Positions 1-7,476 of a stretch of DNA of 9,628 nt are shown here, piece after piece; the stretch's first letter is position 1; every line of letters starts with the position of its first letter. This DNA comes from Treponema sp. GTDB taxonomy: Bacteria > Spirochaetota > Spirochaetia > Treponematales > Breznakiellaceae. The stretch spans positions 1-9,628 of the forward strand of contig JAITHQ010000066.1 in NCBI GenBank assembly GCA_031279925.1. The letters run 5' to 3'. The translations under genes were made by a program, and so were the position numbers. The notes under the pieces are model-generated. The model did not search any database. It was given only the letters and a program-made list of their open reading frames with translations, and had not been told where the DNA came from.

Positions 1-81
1 GACATCGATCCGTTTATCGAGGAGTATCTGCGCTTTTCCTGGCGGAACGGCGCGGTAAGCGGCGGGGGAAGCACTGATTAA
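1..81 (+). CDS. 3' end of an unidentified upstream gene (partial)
   Basis: Reading frame 1 is open from the first base and stops at TAA 79-81. It gives 26 C-terminal residues, beginning DIDPFIEEYLRFSWRN and ending in a Gly/Ser-rich tail (SGGGSTD). The tail looks like a flexible C-terminus. Too little is present to assign a family. It runs in the same direction as the operon downstream but is separated from it by about 216 bases containing a structured repeat, so it is probably a separate transcription unit. It could also be a chance open frame, since only 27 codons are seen. Confidence 0.5.
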   Translation, partial: DIDPFIEEYLRFSWRNGAVSGGGSTD

Positions 82-130
82 ATCCAATCGAGGATGCGGG
101 CTAAAGTCCGAAATCAGCGCTTCTTTCCCT

Positions 131-275
131 AGAGCCTGTTCAAAATCTGGAATTTTGGCGTTGCAAACGCCAAAATTGTACCTTGCAGGCTCCATCGAAC
201 CGAAGGTTCGCAGAGCCCGAAAATCGGGTTTTTTGCGGTCAATAGACCGCAAAAGCCACAATTTGAACAGGCTCT
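131..275. repeat. Hairpin-rich repeat element with 14-bp terminal inverted repeats (MITE-like)
   Basis: The ends are perfect inverted repeats: AGAGCCTGTTCAAA (131-144) and its reverse complement (262-275). Inside are four more hairpins: a 12-bp perfect stem 151-162/166-177 with a 3-base loop; a 6-bp stem 196-201/205-210; a 5-bp stem 216-220/224-228 followed by six T; and a 10-bp perfect stem 231-240/245-254. Almost every base is in a stem, and no protein is encoded. TA dinucleotides sit at both edges (130-131 and 276-277), which could be a target duplication, though one extra T makes the ends slightly asymmetric. The 3' part (213-276) recurs at 9334-9397. I infer a small non-autonomous mobile or REP-like element; the family is unknown. 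Confidence 0.75.
216..234 (+). terminator. Possible intrinsic terminator inside the repeat
   Basis: CCCGA (216-220), loop AAA, TCGGG (224-228), then six T (229-234). The stem is short (5 bp) but GC-rich, and the T-run is immediate. It lies downstream of the partial gene ending at 81 and could end its transcript. The same hairpin is conserved in the second repeat copy at 9337-9355, just after the regulator gene, which is consistent with a role as a portable terminator. It may equally be only part of the repeat's fold. Confidence 0.35.
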
Positions 276-297
276 TAGAGCGGCAGGCGGAAAGAAG

Positions 298-1797
298 ATG
301 GTAAAAGGCGCTATTGGCATTCGTAATACGGTATTTGCAATGTGTCTGTGTACTTGGTGTATGTTCCCCGCTTCGTTTCTATTTGCCGCCGGTAAAACCG
401 AGCAGGCAGAACAAAAGCCGCTGAACAATGAATGGATCCTCTGTGTTACCGCTTTTGACAGTTCGGCGCTGTCTTTGGACAGGCGCATTGTTGCCGATGT
501 AATCACTAGGAGTCTGGTGGATACGTTCCGGGCGGTAAGTTACCGAATCCGCATTTCCCCCGAATACGCCTTTTATGAAGGCTATGAATGGTCCAAAGCG
601 GTAAACACCGCGGCAAAAGCCCTTTCCCAAAAACAGGATGAACGTTCTTTGCTGCTGTACCGGGGGGACCCTAACTGGAAATACCGGCAAAGCCTGAAAA
701 AAATTGATACGGACATTGCCAAACTGCGGGAAGAACTTGAAAAAAAAGAAGCGGAAAAGCCCCTGATAAACAGCGAGCCTTTATTCAATATTACCCAGGA
801 TAACCGGGGAGGGGCGTATCCGGCTCCGCCGGAGGCGGGCGGGGAGTACCGTTTTTGCCGGACCCAGACTGCCGACGCCTTTCTTGCCGGTTCAATACGG
901 GAGTATCATGGGCGCTACTATATTACCCTGCGGCTCTATACGCTGTATACCCGTTCCGTTGTTTACGAGGACAGCATCATTTTTTCCACCGAAGATACAA
1001 CGGACGCGGTAGAAGAAATTGCCGGAAGGCTTACCGCTGTTCTTTCGGGAAGCAAGCCGGCGGCTATCGCTGTCCGTTCCGAACCGCCGGAGTCGCTGGT
1101 GCTGATCAACCGGAGTTTTGCCGGGCGCGGGACGGTTGAAGCGCGGGAACATCCTCCCGGAAAAATTGTTGTTTCGGTTTCGGCGGATGCGCACAAGACC
1201 GAGAGTCTGGAAACGGACCTTGTTCCCGGTGAACTTGCCGAATTTTCTGTCAGCCTAAGCCCGCTGCGGTACGGCGATATTAATATCAGTACCGCTAAAA
1301 ACACCGGGGCCTCCGTATACCAGGGGGCGCTGTATGTTGGGGAAGCCCCGCTTACCCTGCGGCTGCCCCTTAATCAACTTGATTATATCAATATCGAAAC
1401 AAAGGAAGGGGAAACCGCCAAGGCGGTGTTTTTAACGCCCGAATTATCCGGCGAGGCGTATACGCTTTCGTTAAAAACAAGGATTCCCCCTCCGGCAGGG
1501 CAGCGAAGGGTGAACAAAGCCAGAAACCTGTATTACTGGTCCTGGGCTGGAGCATGGATCACCGGCATAGCGGCCTGGGTAAGCTACGGCATTTATTCAG
1601 GCCAAAACAGCGCCTTGCCCGAGAGCTCCAGTATTGCGTTTTTTGAGGATACCCAGCGCTTATACTATATAAGCCTTGGCGCCATAATCCTGGTGGGCGC
1701 GGCTGCCGCCTACGATCTGTTCCAGATGACCAGGTATCTGTATATCGCTACAGAAGATACAACGCCGATAGTCAGGCAGGAGAAAAAGAAAAAATGA
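298..1797 (+). CDS. Secreted/membrane-anchored PEGA-domain-like protein, first gene of the ftsY-lol operon
   Basis: Encodes 499 residues. The N-terminus has a signal-peptide-like hydrophobic stretch (about residues 10-30, ending FLFAAG), so most of the chain is probably periplasmic. A charged, coiled-coil-prone segment lies around 132-156 (KKIDTDIAKLREELEKK). Residues about 257-322 resemble a PEGA-type beta domain, beginning AIAVRSEPPESLVLINRSF and including HPPGKIVVSV. Two C-terminal membrane segments follow (about 412-434 and 456-477), then a lysine-rich tail (RQEKKKK) that is probably cytoplasmic. ATG 298 is chosen because a purine-rich stretch (GGAAAGAAG) lies directly upstream and it keeps the signal sequence. 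The stop overlaps the ftsY start by ATGA. PEGA domains are known in surface and envelope proteins and their ligand is not settled. The specific function is unknown; its place in the operon suggests an envelope-biogenesis role. No clear promoter was found upstream. Confidence 0.85.
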   Translation: MVKGAIGIRNTVFAMCLCTWCMFPASFLFAAGKTEQAEQKPLNNEWILCVTAFDSSALSLDRRIVADVITRSLVDTFRAVSYRIRISPEYAFYEGYEWSKAVNTAAKALSQKQDERSLLLYRGDPNWKYRQSLKKIDTDIAKLREELEKKEAEKPLINSEPLFNITQDNRGGAYPAPPEAGGEYRFCRTQTADAFLAGSIREYHGRYYITLRLYTLYTRSVVYEDSIIFSTEDTTDAVEEIAGRLTAVLSGSKPAAIAVRSEPPESLVLINRSFAGRGTVEAREHPPGKIVVSVSADAHKTESLETDLVPGELAEFSVSLSPLRYGDINISTAKNTGASVYQGALYVGEAPLTLRLPLNQLDYINIETKEGETAKAVFLTPELSGEAYTLSLKTRIPPPAGQRRVNKARNLYYWSWAGAWITGIAAWVSYGIYSGQNSALPESSSIAFFEDTQRLYYISLGAIILVGAAAAYDLFQMTRYLYIATEDTTPIVRQEKKKK

Positions 1798-2678
1798 AAT
1801 TTACCGAAAAGATAAAAAATTTTTTTATACGGACCCCCGCCATTTCGGAAGATTTTTTTGATGAACTATCCGATCTCTTGGTGGAGGGGGATTTTGGGGC
1901 CCATGAAGCATATAAAGCCGCCGAAGTTTTACGGGAACGTTGTAAAAAGGAAGGGATTGCTTCTCCGGACCAATTACCGCTGAAACTTGCCGAACTGTTG
2001 GAAGAAACATTACGTCAGGGAGGAACAGATGGAAAAGTTCCGGTCCTTGCCGAAGGCCGGCTGGCTATTATCCTTTTGCTGGGGGTAAACGGGGTGGGGA
2101 AAACCACCACCGCCGCAAAGCTCGCCGCCCTCTACCGGGACCAATACCGGCGAAAGCCGATTCTTGCAGCCGCAGACACATTCAGGGCGGCGGCTATCGA
2201 TCAGCTCAAGATACACGGTGAACGGCTTGGGGTGCGCGTTATCGCCCACCAGCACGGCGGCGATCCCGCGGCGGTGGTTTATGACGCGGTAGAGGCGGCA
2301 GAGGCAGGCGGCGGGGATATTATCATTGCCGATACCGCCGGCAGGATGCACACCAAATCGTCGCTGGTGGAAGAACTGCGAAAAATCCACCGGGTGGTGG
2401 AATCCAGGGCCGCCGGGGCGCAGTACATTAAATATCTGACGCTGGATGCCACCACCGGCAGGAACGCCCTGGCCCAGGCGGAAATATTCAACGAGGCGGT
2501 TTCCCCAGATGGGGCAATCCTTACCAAATACGATTCTACCGCCAGGGGGGGGGTGATTTTTTCCCTGGCTTCCGGCTTACATCTGCCTGTGGTGTACCTT
2601 TGCACAGGCGAAAAATATGGGGACATACAGAACTTTGATCCCCGGCTCTATGCGAGGGAATTTGCGGGCGTTGCTTAG
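1794..2678 (+). CDS. ftsY: Signal recognition particle receptor FtsY (SRP GTPase, NG domain)
   Basis: Encodes 294 residues. FtsY is the membrane-associated GTPase that docks the SRP-ribosome complex at the Sec translocon. A short helical N domain occupies about residues 1-90, followed by the G domain: G1/P-loop GVNGVGKTTT (97-106), G2 region DTFRAAAIDQ (128-137), G3 DTAGR (180-184), LDATTGRNALAQA (217-229), G4 TKYDSTARGG (244-253) and the closing GEKYGDIQNFDP. The acidic A domain of the E. coli protein is absent, as in many bacteria, so membrane contact probably relies on the N-terminal amphipathic helix (MKFTEKIKNFFIR). G4 differs from the usual TKLDGTAKGG at three places, but the Lys and Asp that read guanine are kept. 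The start overlaps the previous stop (ATGA, 1794-1797) and the 3' end overlaps the next gene. A run of nine G (2545-2553) lies inside the G4 coding region. Confidence 0.97.
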   Translation: MKFTEKIKNFFIRTPAISEDFFDELSDLLVEGDFGAHEAYKAAEVLRERCKKEGIASPDQLPLKLAELLEETLRQGGTDGKVPVLAEGRLAIILLLGVNGVGKTTTAAKLAALYRDQYRRKPILAAADTFRAAAIDQLKIHGERLGVRVIAHQHGGDPAAVVYDAVEAAEAGGGDIIIADTAGRMHTKSSLVEELRKIHRVVESRAAGAQYIKYLTLDATTGRNALAQAEIFNEAVSPDGAILTKYDSTARGGVIFSLASGLHLPVVYLCTGEKYGDIQNFDPRLYAREFAGVA

Positions 2679-4029
2679 AAAGTACGGAAGCCTGATATTT
2701 TTTCTCCTGTTCCTCTTTGCCGCAGGCTTTCTAATCACCCAGGAGGGCGGGGAAGACGATGATTCGCCCGGCCCGGCAGAGCAGGAATTTGCCCTTGATG
2801 AATTTGCCGGCGAAGACCTGACCGGCCAGTTCGGCGAAGAAGCCTTGCCCGAATGGACAGCGCCCGGCCCGCCGCGCTGGTTCCGTTCCAATGCCGGCGG
2901 CATGGCCCTTGAGGAAATTCCTTCCCGGCTTGCCGCCCTTCGTAATGAATATGTTCTGGTAATCGACTATATTAATCCCAATGAGCTGCCGGTATTTTTG
3001 ACGCCGTTTTACCAGGACTCCTTTACCGTAGAAATTCGAATACTGTATATAAAGAGAGAAGAATCCCGCAGGCAATGGCTTTTTAGGGACAATGCCGGAA
3101 CAACCAGACTTGCAGCTGTTTTTTTTGACAGCCTGGATGCGGCGGCTGCGGAACAAGCGGAGGCAGAAGGGGAAACGCCGGAAGCGGAAGGGCCTGCCGA
3201 AGGCGAAGATACCCCCCCCGGCAGCCCTTTGTTTGCCGAAGCCGCGGAAGATCCGGATGCAGCCGCGCCGCCGGATGATGCGGCGGATGATGAAAAGCCG
3301 GCTGCAAGGCGCGTTATCGATGGGTTTATCGAGGTATATAACGACATGCAGCAGATTACCGCTGAGTACCGGTTCTTTGACGATGGAGAGGAAACATTAA
3401 CCGATTATTTTTACAATCGAAACACCCTGGTCAAGGCCGAAGGGCGGCGGAGAACAGCAGGAGAGGGAAAGGCATACCAGGCAATATATACCGATAATTA
3501 CCGCTATAACCGTTCTTTTTCTTTACGCTCGGTGGAGCGGATATACCATGAGCAGGCGGAGGCCGAACCTGTCCGCCTTGTTTTTCCGGCCCGCGTTCTG
3601 GACGCCGCTCTGGAGGAAAGTTTTTTAAGCGAAAAGGTAACCCCCGTTTTGGAGTTCTTTGGCGATACGTATGCACAAGCAGGCTACCGCATGGACTTTG
3701 TCGCCGATGAGCGCGGGCGGATATTGACGCAGACTCTGCTGGATACCGAAGACCAGGAAGTCTGGGTGATTAAAAACACCTGGTCCGGGGACAGGATAGT
3801 TGCGACCCTCAAAATTACGGGGGAAGAAGAGATGCTTGTTGAATATGAATATGACGGCGAGGGGAACCGGATAGTCGAGCGTAATGTGCGCAACGGCGTT
3901 TTGGAGCGGCTGGTGCGCAGCGACGGTCAAAAAGAAACGGAAGAACTGTATATGAACGATGTAGTTATTTTAAGGGCAATTTGGGAAAACGGCAGAAAAA
4001 TATCGGAAGAACGGGTACGGTCGCGATGA
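2650..4029 (+). CDS. Uncharacterised inner-membrane-anchored periplasmic protein between ftsY and lolC
   Basis: About 459 residues from ATG 2650. One N-terminal membrane segment (about 12-30, YGSLIFFLLFLFAAGFLI) is preceded by Arg/Lys residues, giving a signal-anchor topology with the rest in the periplasm. Acidic, Pro/Ala/Glu-rich low-complexity sequence follows the anchor and again fills a linker at about 164-221. Between these is a folded segment (about 80-160). The C-terminal third is rich in beta-strand patterns with repeated E-Y-D-G-E-G-N-R-like turns (about 398-459), resembling YD/MORN-type repeats. I do not recognise a named family. The start is uncertain: ATG 2617, ATG 2650 and TTG 2671 are all in frame. 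The last has GAGGG at 2654-2658 and would overlap the ftsY stop by 8 nt. The stop overlaps the lolC ATG (ATGA). Context suggests a partner in lipoprotein or membrane-protein handling, by inference only. Confidence 0.85.
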   Translation: MRGNLRALLRKYGSLIFFLLFLFAAGFLITQEGGEDDDSPGPAEQEFALDEFAGEDLTGQFGEEALPEWTAPGPPRWFRSNAGGMALEEIPSRLAALRNEYVLVIDYINPNELPVFLTPFYQDSFTVEIRILYIKREESRRQWLFRDNAGTTRLAAVFFDSLDAAAAEQAEAEGETPEAEGPAEGEDTPPGSPLFAEAAEDPDAAAPPDDAADDEKPAARRVIDGFIEVYNDMQQITAEYRFFDDGEETLTDYFYNRNTLVKAEGRRRTAGEGKAYQAIYTDNYRYNRSFSLRSVERIYHEQAEAEPVRLVFPARVLDAALEESFLSEKVTPVLEFFGDTYAQAGYRMDFVADERGRILTQTLLDTEDQEVWVIKNTWSGDRIVATLKITGEEEMLVEYEYDGEGNRIVERNVRNGVLERLVRSDGQKETEELYMNDVVILRAIWENGRKISEERVRSR

Positions 4030-5357
4030 ATAGCCGGTGGATTTGGTTTGTAGCGGCCCGTTATATTTTCCGGGGCCGAAAAAATTCTCCCTCCCCCCTA
4101 TTGGCGGTTTTGGGAATCGCAACCGGCGTTCTGGCGTTAACCGTAATTCTTGCCGTGATGAACGGGTTTCAGTTGAGTTTTATTGAAAGCATACTGGAAA
4201 TATCCTCTTATCATTTACGCCTGGAATCGCTGTCCGAAGAAAAAACCGAAGAAGCCGGAAATCTGTTGCAGGCGGTTCCCGGAATAACGGCTCTTGTTCC
4301 GTTCCGTGAATTTCAGGGACTTGTCAGGGGAAAGCGGGGAGGGCAGCAGGCCGCCCTTGTCCGGGGCCTGCCGCCGGATGCGCTCCGGCTTGACGGCGCT
4401 ATGGGCTTGCGGCTTATATTCGAATCGGGTTCTTTTGCCCTTGAAGACCGGCACTCGGCGCTGCTGGGAGCGGAATTGGCCCGCCGGCTGGGGGTGCATA
4501 CCGGCGATGAAATAGCGCTTTTTTCCATTGCGGGAATCCTGGGCGGCGCGGCTCTTGAAACCGGGGCCGCCGATGAAAACGGCGGAGCATCGGCACAGAC
4601 ATTTACGGTTGCCGGGATTTTCAGGACCGGGTTTTATGAATACGATACCGGCTGGGCCTTTGTCAACATTGCAAGCGCCCGGGACTTTTCCGAAGGCGGC
4701 CCTGTTCTGGGAATAAAACTAAAAAACCGCTTTCAGGATCGCTATGCACTGGAACAGGCGCGAAAGATCATTGCACCACGGCCCGGTTTTGAATCCGCCG
4801 TTCTTTCCAGTTGGCGCGATTATAACCGTTCTTTTTTTGGCGCGCTGCGGACCGAAAAGCTCTTTATGTTTATTCTGGTAGGGCTGATATTTATTGTGGT
4901 AGGGCTTAACATCTATCAGGCGCAGCGCCGGTCGGTATTGGAACACCGCGAGGAAATCGGCCTGTTGCGGGCCGTTGGCGGAGGCGAGCAGGCGGTGCGT
5001 TTTGTTTTTGTCTGCGACGGGGCGATCATCGGGTTTTCCGGCGCAGGCGCGGGGCTTGCCCTGGGCCTTGCCATTGCTTCGAATATCCCCCTTTTCTTTT
5101 CCATTATCGAAGGAATTGTTAATTTTTTTATTCGTATTGGAAATATTTTTGCGGAGCTTTTTGGGGGGGGAGCAGCGGGGGATTTTGCGGTTTTTTCTCC
5201 TGCGGTTTTTTACATTAAAGAAATACCTTCCCGTATAATTCCCCACGAAGTTGCGCTGGTTTTTTTGTTTGGTTTTTTGTCCGCCCTTTTGTCGGCATGG
5301 TTTGCGTCGGGAAAGGTATCCCGTATTCGTCCTGCGGAGGTGCTTCGTTATGAGTAA
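4026..5357 (+). CDS. lolC: LolC/LolE-family lipoprotein-release permease (first permease)
   Basis: Encodes 443 residues. Membrane subunit of the LolCDE transporter, which extracts mature lipoproteins from the outer leaflet of the inner membrane using ATP. Family architecture is visible: TM1 at about 25-45 after the typical N-terminal motif AARYIFRGRK, a large periplasmic domain (about 46-278), then TM2 (279-298), TM3 (326-352) and TM4 (409-430) forming the FtsX-type domain. HREEIGLLRAVGGG (after TM2) is the cytoplasmic coupling-helix region that contacts the ATPase, and [11 protein letters not shown] is the characteristic C-terminus. ATG 4026 is preferred over an in-frame ATG at 3981 because it overlaps the previous stop as ATGA and gives the family's usual N-terminus. 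LolC and LolE are homologous; I assign lolC from gene order only. A run of eight G (5163-5170) lies in the coding sequence. MacB is excluded because the ATPase is a separate protein. Confidence 0.92.
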   Translation: MNSRWIWFVAARYIFRGRKNSPSPLLAVLGIATGVLALTVILAVMNGFQLSFIESILEISSYHLRLESLSEEKTEEAGNLLQAVPGITALVPFREFQGLVRGKRGGQQAALVRGLPPDALRLDGAMGLRLIFESGSFALEDRHSALLGAELARRLGVHTGDEIALFSIAGILGGAALETGAADENGGASAQTFTVAGIFRTGFYEYDTGWAFVNIASARDFSEGGPVLGIKLKNRFQDRYALEQARKIIAPRPGFESAVLSSWRDYNRSFFGALRTEKLFMFILVGLIFIVVGLNIYQAQRRSVLEHREEIGLLRAVGGGEQAVRFVFVCDGAIIGFSGAGAGLALGLAIASNIPLFFSIIEGIVNFFIRIGNIFAELFGGGAAGDFAVFSPAVFYIKEIPSRIIPHEVALVFLFGFLSALLSAWFASGKVSRIRPAEVLRYE

Positions 5358-6045
5358 TGAAAATATTGCGGTACGCGCCGAAAACCTGGTAAAAAATTAT
5401 GCTTCAGGCGATGAGACCCTGCATATCCTTAAAGGGCTTAGCTTTACCATTCCCGCCGGAATTTCCGCCGCGATAAGCGGACAGAGCGGAAGCGGTAAAA
5501 GCACGCTGCTTAATATTCTTGGCGGCCTTGACCGGACTGACGGGGGAAAGGTTTTTATCGGCGGAGCGGAAATTACCGCGCTGCCGGAAAAGGGCCTTTC
5601 CGAATACCGCAGCAGGCGGGTTGGGTTTATTTTTCAGTTTCATTATTTACTAAAGGATTTTACCGCTTTGGAAAACGTGATGATCCCGGCCTATATCGCC
5701 GGGATGCGGAAAAAAGAAGCAATAGAAAAAGCCCGCTGTCTTTTGGCCGATGTTGATCTTGAAAACAGGGCCGGTCATTACCCTTCCCAGCTTTCAGGGG
5801 GCGAGCGGCAGCGGGTTGCGGTAGCCCGGTCCATGATAAACGGCCCGGATGTGATTCTTGCCGATGAACCCACAGGAAACCTTGACCCGGATAACAGCGC
5901 TGTGGTAACAGAACTGCTTTACTCTGGCGCGGAAAAATGGGGCAAGACCCTTATCGTTGTTACCCATGACAAAAAAGTCGCCGCCCGCGCCTCGGTCCGC
6001 TATACTCTGGAAAACGGCCTGCTTGCCGGGGGAGGGGCGTATTGA
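5350..6045 (+). CDS. lolD: LolD, ATPase subunit of the lipoprotein-release ABC transporter
   Basis: Encodes 231 residues, the usual LolD length. All ABC ATPase motifs are present: Walker [10 protein letters not shown] (44-52), the Q-loop region with [18 protein letters not shown], signature [15 protein letters not shown] (from 148), Walker [13 protein letters not shown] (168-179) and the H-loop VTHD (204-207). The Q-loop sequence closely matches the LolD/MacB subfamily (FQxHxLLxxFTAxENV). It powers extraction of lipoproteins through the flanking permeases. ATG 5350 is chosen over an upstream in-frame ATG at 5251 because GGAGG (5336-5340) sits at good spacing, the protein then begins [17 protein letters not shown] like its relatives, and the upstream extension (Cys/Arg-rich) is not family-like. 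The gene overlaps the lolC stop by 8 nt and shares its own stop with the lolE start (TTGA). Confidence 0.96.
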   Translation: MSNENIAVRAENLVKNYASGDETLHILKGLSFTIPAGISAAISGQSGSGKSTLLNILGGLDRTDGGKVFIGGAEITALPEKGLSEYRSRRVGFIFQFHYLLKDFTALENVMIPAYIAGMRKKEAIEKARCLLADVDLENRAGHYPSQLSGGERQRVAVARSMINGPDVILADEPTGNLDPDNSAVVTELLYSGAEKWGKTLIVVTHDKKVAARASVRYTLENGLLAGGGAY

Positions 6046-7307
6046 AAAGCCGCTCCTGTTTTTTTATTGCGTTCCGTTACCTTTTGGGCCGCGCCCGCGA
6101 AGGGGGGCGTTACCTAAGGGGCGCTGCGGCAGGGATTGCCGTTAGCCTTGTTCCGATTATTGTTACCCTTATCGTTGCCGACGGCATGATACGGGGAATA
6201 ATTGACCGGTATCTGGAACTGGGAACCGGCCATTTACAGGTTTTCAGTTTTCTGGAGACCGAAAACATGGAAGAGCCGTTTGAAACGATACGGGAATTTG
6301 AAGGCGTAAGGGGAGTATGGCCGGAACAGCGGAGCATGGGCGTACTGGTTGGAAAAAAGGGAAAAACCGGCGCGAGCGTCCGCGCTCTGGAACCGTCGTT
6401 TTGGGAAGACGGGGGAAGTCTTGGCTACCTTAAAACCCTGGCCGGGGTTTCAAAACCGGAGACAGACCGCGACATGCTCCTGGGGGAAAGCCTTGCCGCC
6501 TCCATTGGCGCGGAAGTGGGAGACACGGTACGGCTTATGACAATCAGGACCAGCCCTGAAGGAAAAAGCATCCCGCGCATGGCCCCTTTTACAGTCCGGG
6601 GGATTGTCTCGTCGGGCTACCATGAACTGGACGCCCTCTGGTGCATCATTACCTGGGAAGGCGGCGGGCGGATCCTTTCGCCGGAACTTTCCGCTTCCAG
6701 CCTTATTGTAAAGATTGACGATCCCTACCGGAACGCCGATGCAATGGCCCGTTCCCTGTATTCGGCGCTTGGCGCGGGCTACAGTGTATACACCTGGAAG
6801 GAACTGATGTATTCCCAGTACAGTTCCTACGAATCCACCCGGCAGCTTCTTCTGTTTATCATGGCGTTAATTGTAATTGTGGCGGCTGTAAATGTTTCTT
6901 CCGCGACGTCGATGCTGGCAATAGAACGGCAGCGGGACATCGCCGTGCTGAAAGTTACCGGGGCAAGCGTAAGGGGGGTAACAGGCGTTTTCCTGTGGGG
7001 AAGTTTTCTTACCGGGCTTTGCGGCGCGGTTATTGGCATAGCGCTTGGCCTTATTATTGGCAATTATATCAATCCCCTGCTGCATGCCCTGGAAAAATTC
7101 TTAAGTTTTTTTTCCGGCATGGTAAACGGCGGTGAAATCAAAATACTCGATCCGGGTTTTTATCTTGAAACTATCCCCGTAGTCATTGACTGGTTTGCCG
7201 TGTTCCTTATCGGTTGTTTTACGATTGTCTGCTCGGTTGTCGCGTCGTGGATTCCGGCCCGCCGGGCGGGCAGGCTAAAACCAATGGAACTGCTGAGAAA
7301 ATACTGA
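6042..7307 (+). CDS. lolE: LolC/LolE-family lipoprotein-release permease (second permease)
   Basis: Encodes 421 residues with the same layout as the first permease: TM1 about 27-46, periplasmic domain about 47-265, TM2 269-290, TM3 315-342, TM4 384-404. The coupling region AIERQRDIAVLKVTGASVRG after TM2 and the C-terminal RLKPMELLRKY are family hallmarks. It should pair with the lolC product and LolD as a heterodimeric permease. The start is TTG at 6042, supported by GGAGG (6031-6035) with a 6-base gap and by the TTGA overlap with the lolD stop; no better ATG exists nearby. The lolE label is by order after lolD and by analogy, since the two permeases are paralogues. It is the last gene of the operon; the nearest convincing terminator is about 190 bases downstream. 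Confidence 0.92.
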   Translation: MKSRSCFFIAFRYLLGRAREGGRYLRGAAAGIAVSLVPIIVTLIVADGMIRGIIDRYLELGTGHLQVFSFLETENMEEPFETIREFEGVRGVWPEQRSMGVLVGKKGKTGASVRALEPSFWEDGGSLGYLKTLAGVSKPETDRDMLLGESLAASIGAEVGDTVRLMTIRTSPEGKSIPRMAPFTVRGIVSSGYHELDALWCIITWEGGGRILSPELSASSLIVKIDDPYRNADAMARSLYSALGAGYSVYTWKELMYSQYSSYESTRQLLLFIMALIVIVAAVNVSSATSMLAIERQRDIAVLKVTGASVRGVTGVFLWGSFLTGLCGAVIGIALGLIIGNYINPLLHALEKFLSFFSGMVNGGEIKILDPGFYLETIPVVIDWFAVFLIGCFTIVCSVVASWIPARRAGRLKPMELLRKY

Positions 7308-7365
7308 AAATTACGGCGCGGCCTGCCGCGGTTGTCAGGACATACAGGGCGAATGTAAAGGTTTC

Positions 7366-7476
7366 AGTCACCTTTTTCTGGGGAGGAAGGAAAGAGAAGG
7401 AGGAGGGAGAAAATAGTGCCTGTCACCTTTGCGGCAAACGTTACGCCCTGCTTCTAAAATGGCGACTGGCACCTTT
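7366..7476. repeat. Three short copies of a (G/T)(T/G)CACCTTT motif
   Basis: AGTCACCTTT at 7366-7375, TGTCACCTTT at 7421-7430 and TGGCACCTTT at 7467-7476 are direct copies spaced 55 and 46 bases apart in the otherwise non-coding stretch after lolE. The second copy continues 5' as GTGCC, so GTGCC-TGTCAC is partly palindromic, and the third has an analogous ACTGGCAC. The meaning is unknown; it could be a degenerate dispersed repeat or protein-binding half sites. Confidence 0.4.
7380..7413 (+). other. 34-base polypurine tract
   Basis: Every base from 7380 to 7413 is A or G, made of GGAGG, GGAAGG and GAGAAGG units. It contains strong Shine-Dalgarno-like cores (GGAGG), but no start codon opens a convincing gene behind it. 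It sits between two of the CACCTTT copies. It may be structural (unusual helix) or simply biased sequence. Confidence 0.5.

Noticed and set aside
129..506. Minus-strand open frame of 125 codons over the repeat and the first gene's start
   Set aside because: It runs through the hairpin repeat and antisense to a signal-peptide-bearing gene; no ribosome site and no family-like sequence.
3009..3347. Minus-strand Ser/Ala-rich open frame
   Set aside because: It is the antisense image of the acidic Pro/Ala linker of the protein on the plus strand.
3981..4025. Upstream ATG for lolC
   Set aside because: ATG 4026 forms an ATGA overlap with the previous stop and gives the usual LolC N-terminus.
4719..5246. 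Minus-strand open frame of 175 codons antisense to lolC
   Set aside because: Lys/Arg/Pro-rich shadow of a well supported permease gene; composition is typical of antisense to hydrophobic coding sequence.
5251..5349. N-terminal extension of LolD from ATG 5251
   Set aside because: Cys/Arg-rich, not family-like, and overlaps the TM4 coding region of lolC; ATG 5350 has a good GGAGG.
4026..7307. MacB- or FtsEX-type transporter instead of LolCDE
   Set aside because: MacB fuses ATPase and permease in one chain, and FtsEX has a single permease; here one ATPase is flanked by two four-helix permeases with LolC/E-type periplasmic domains.
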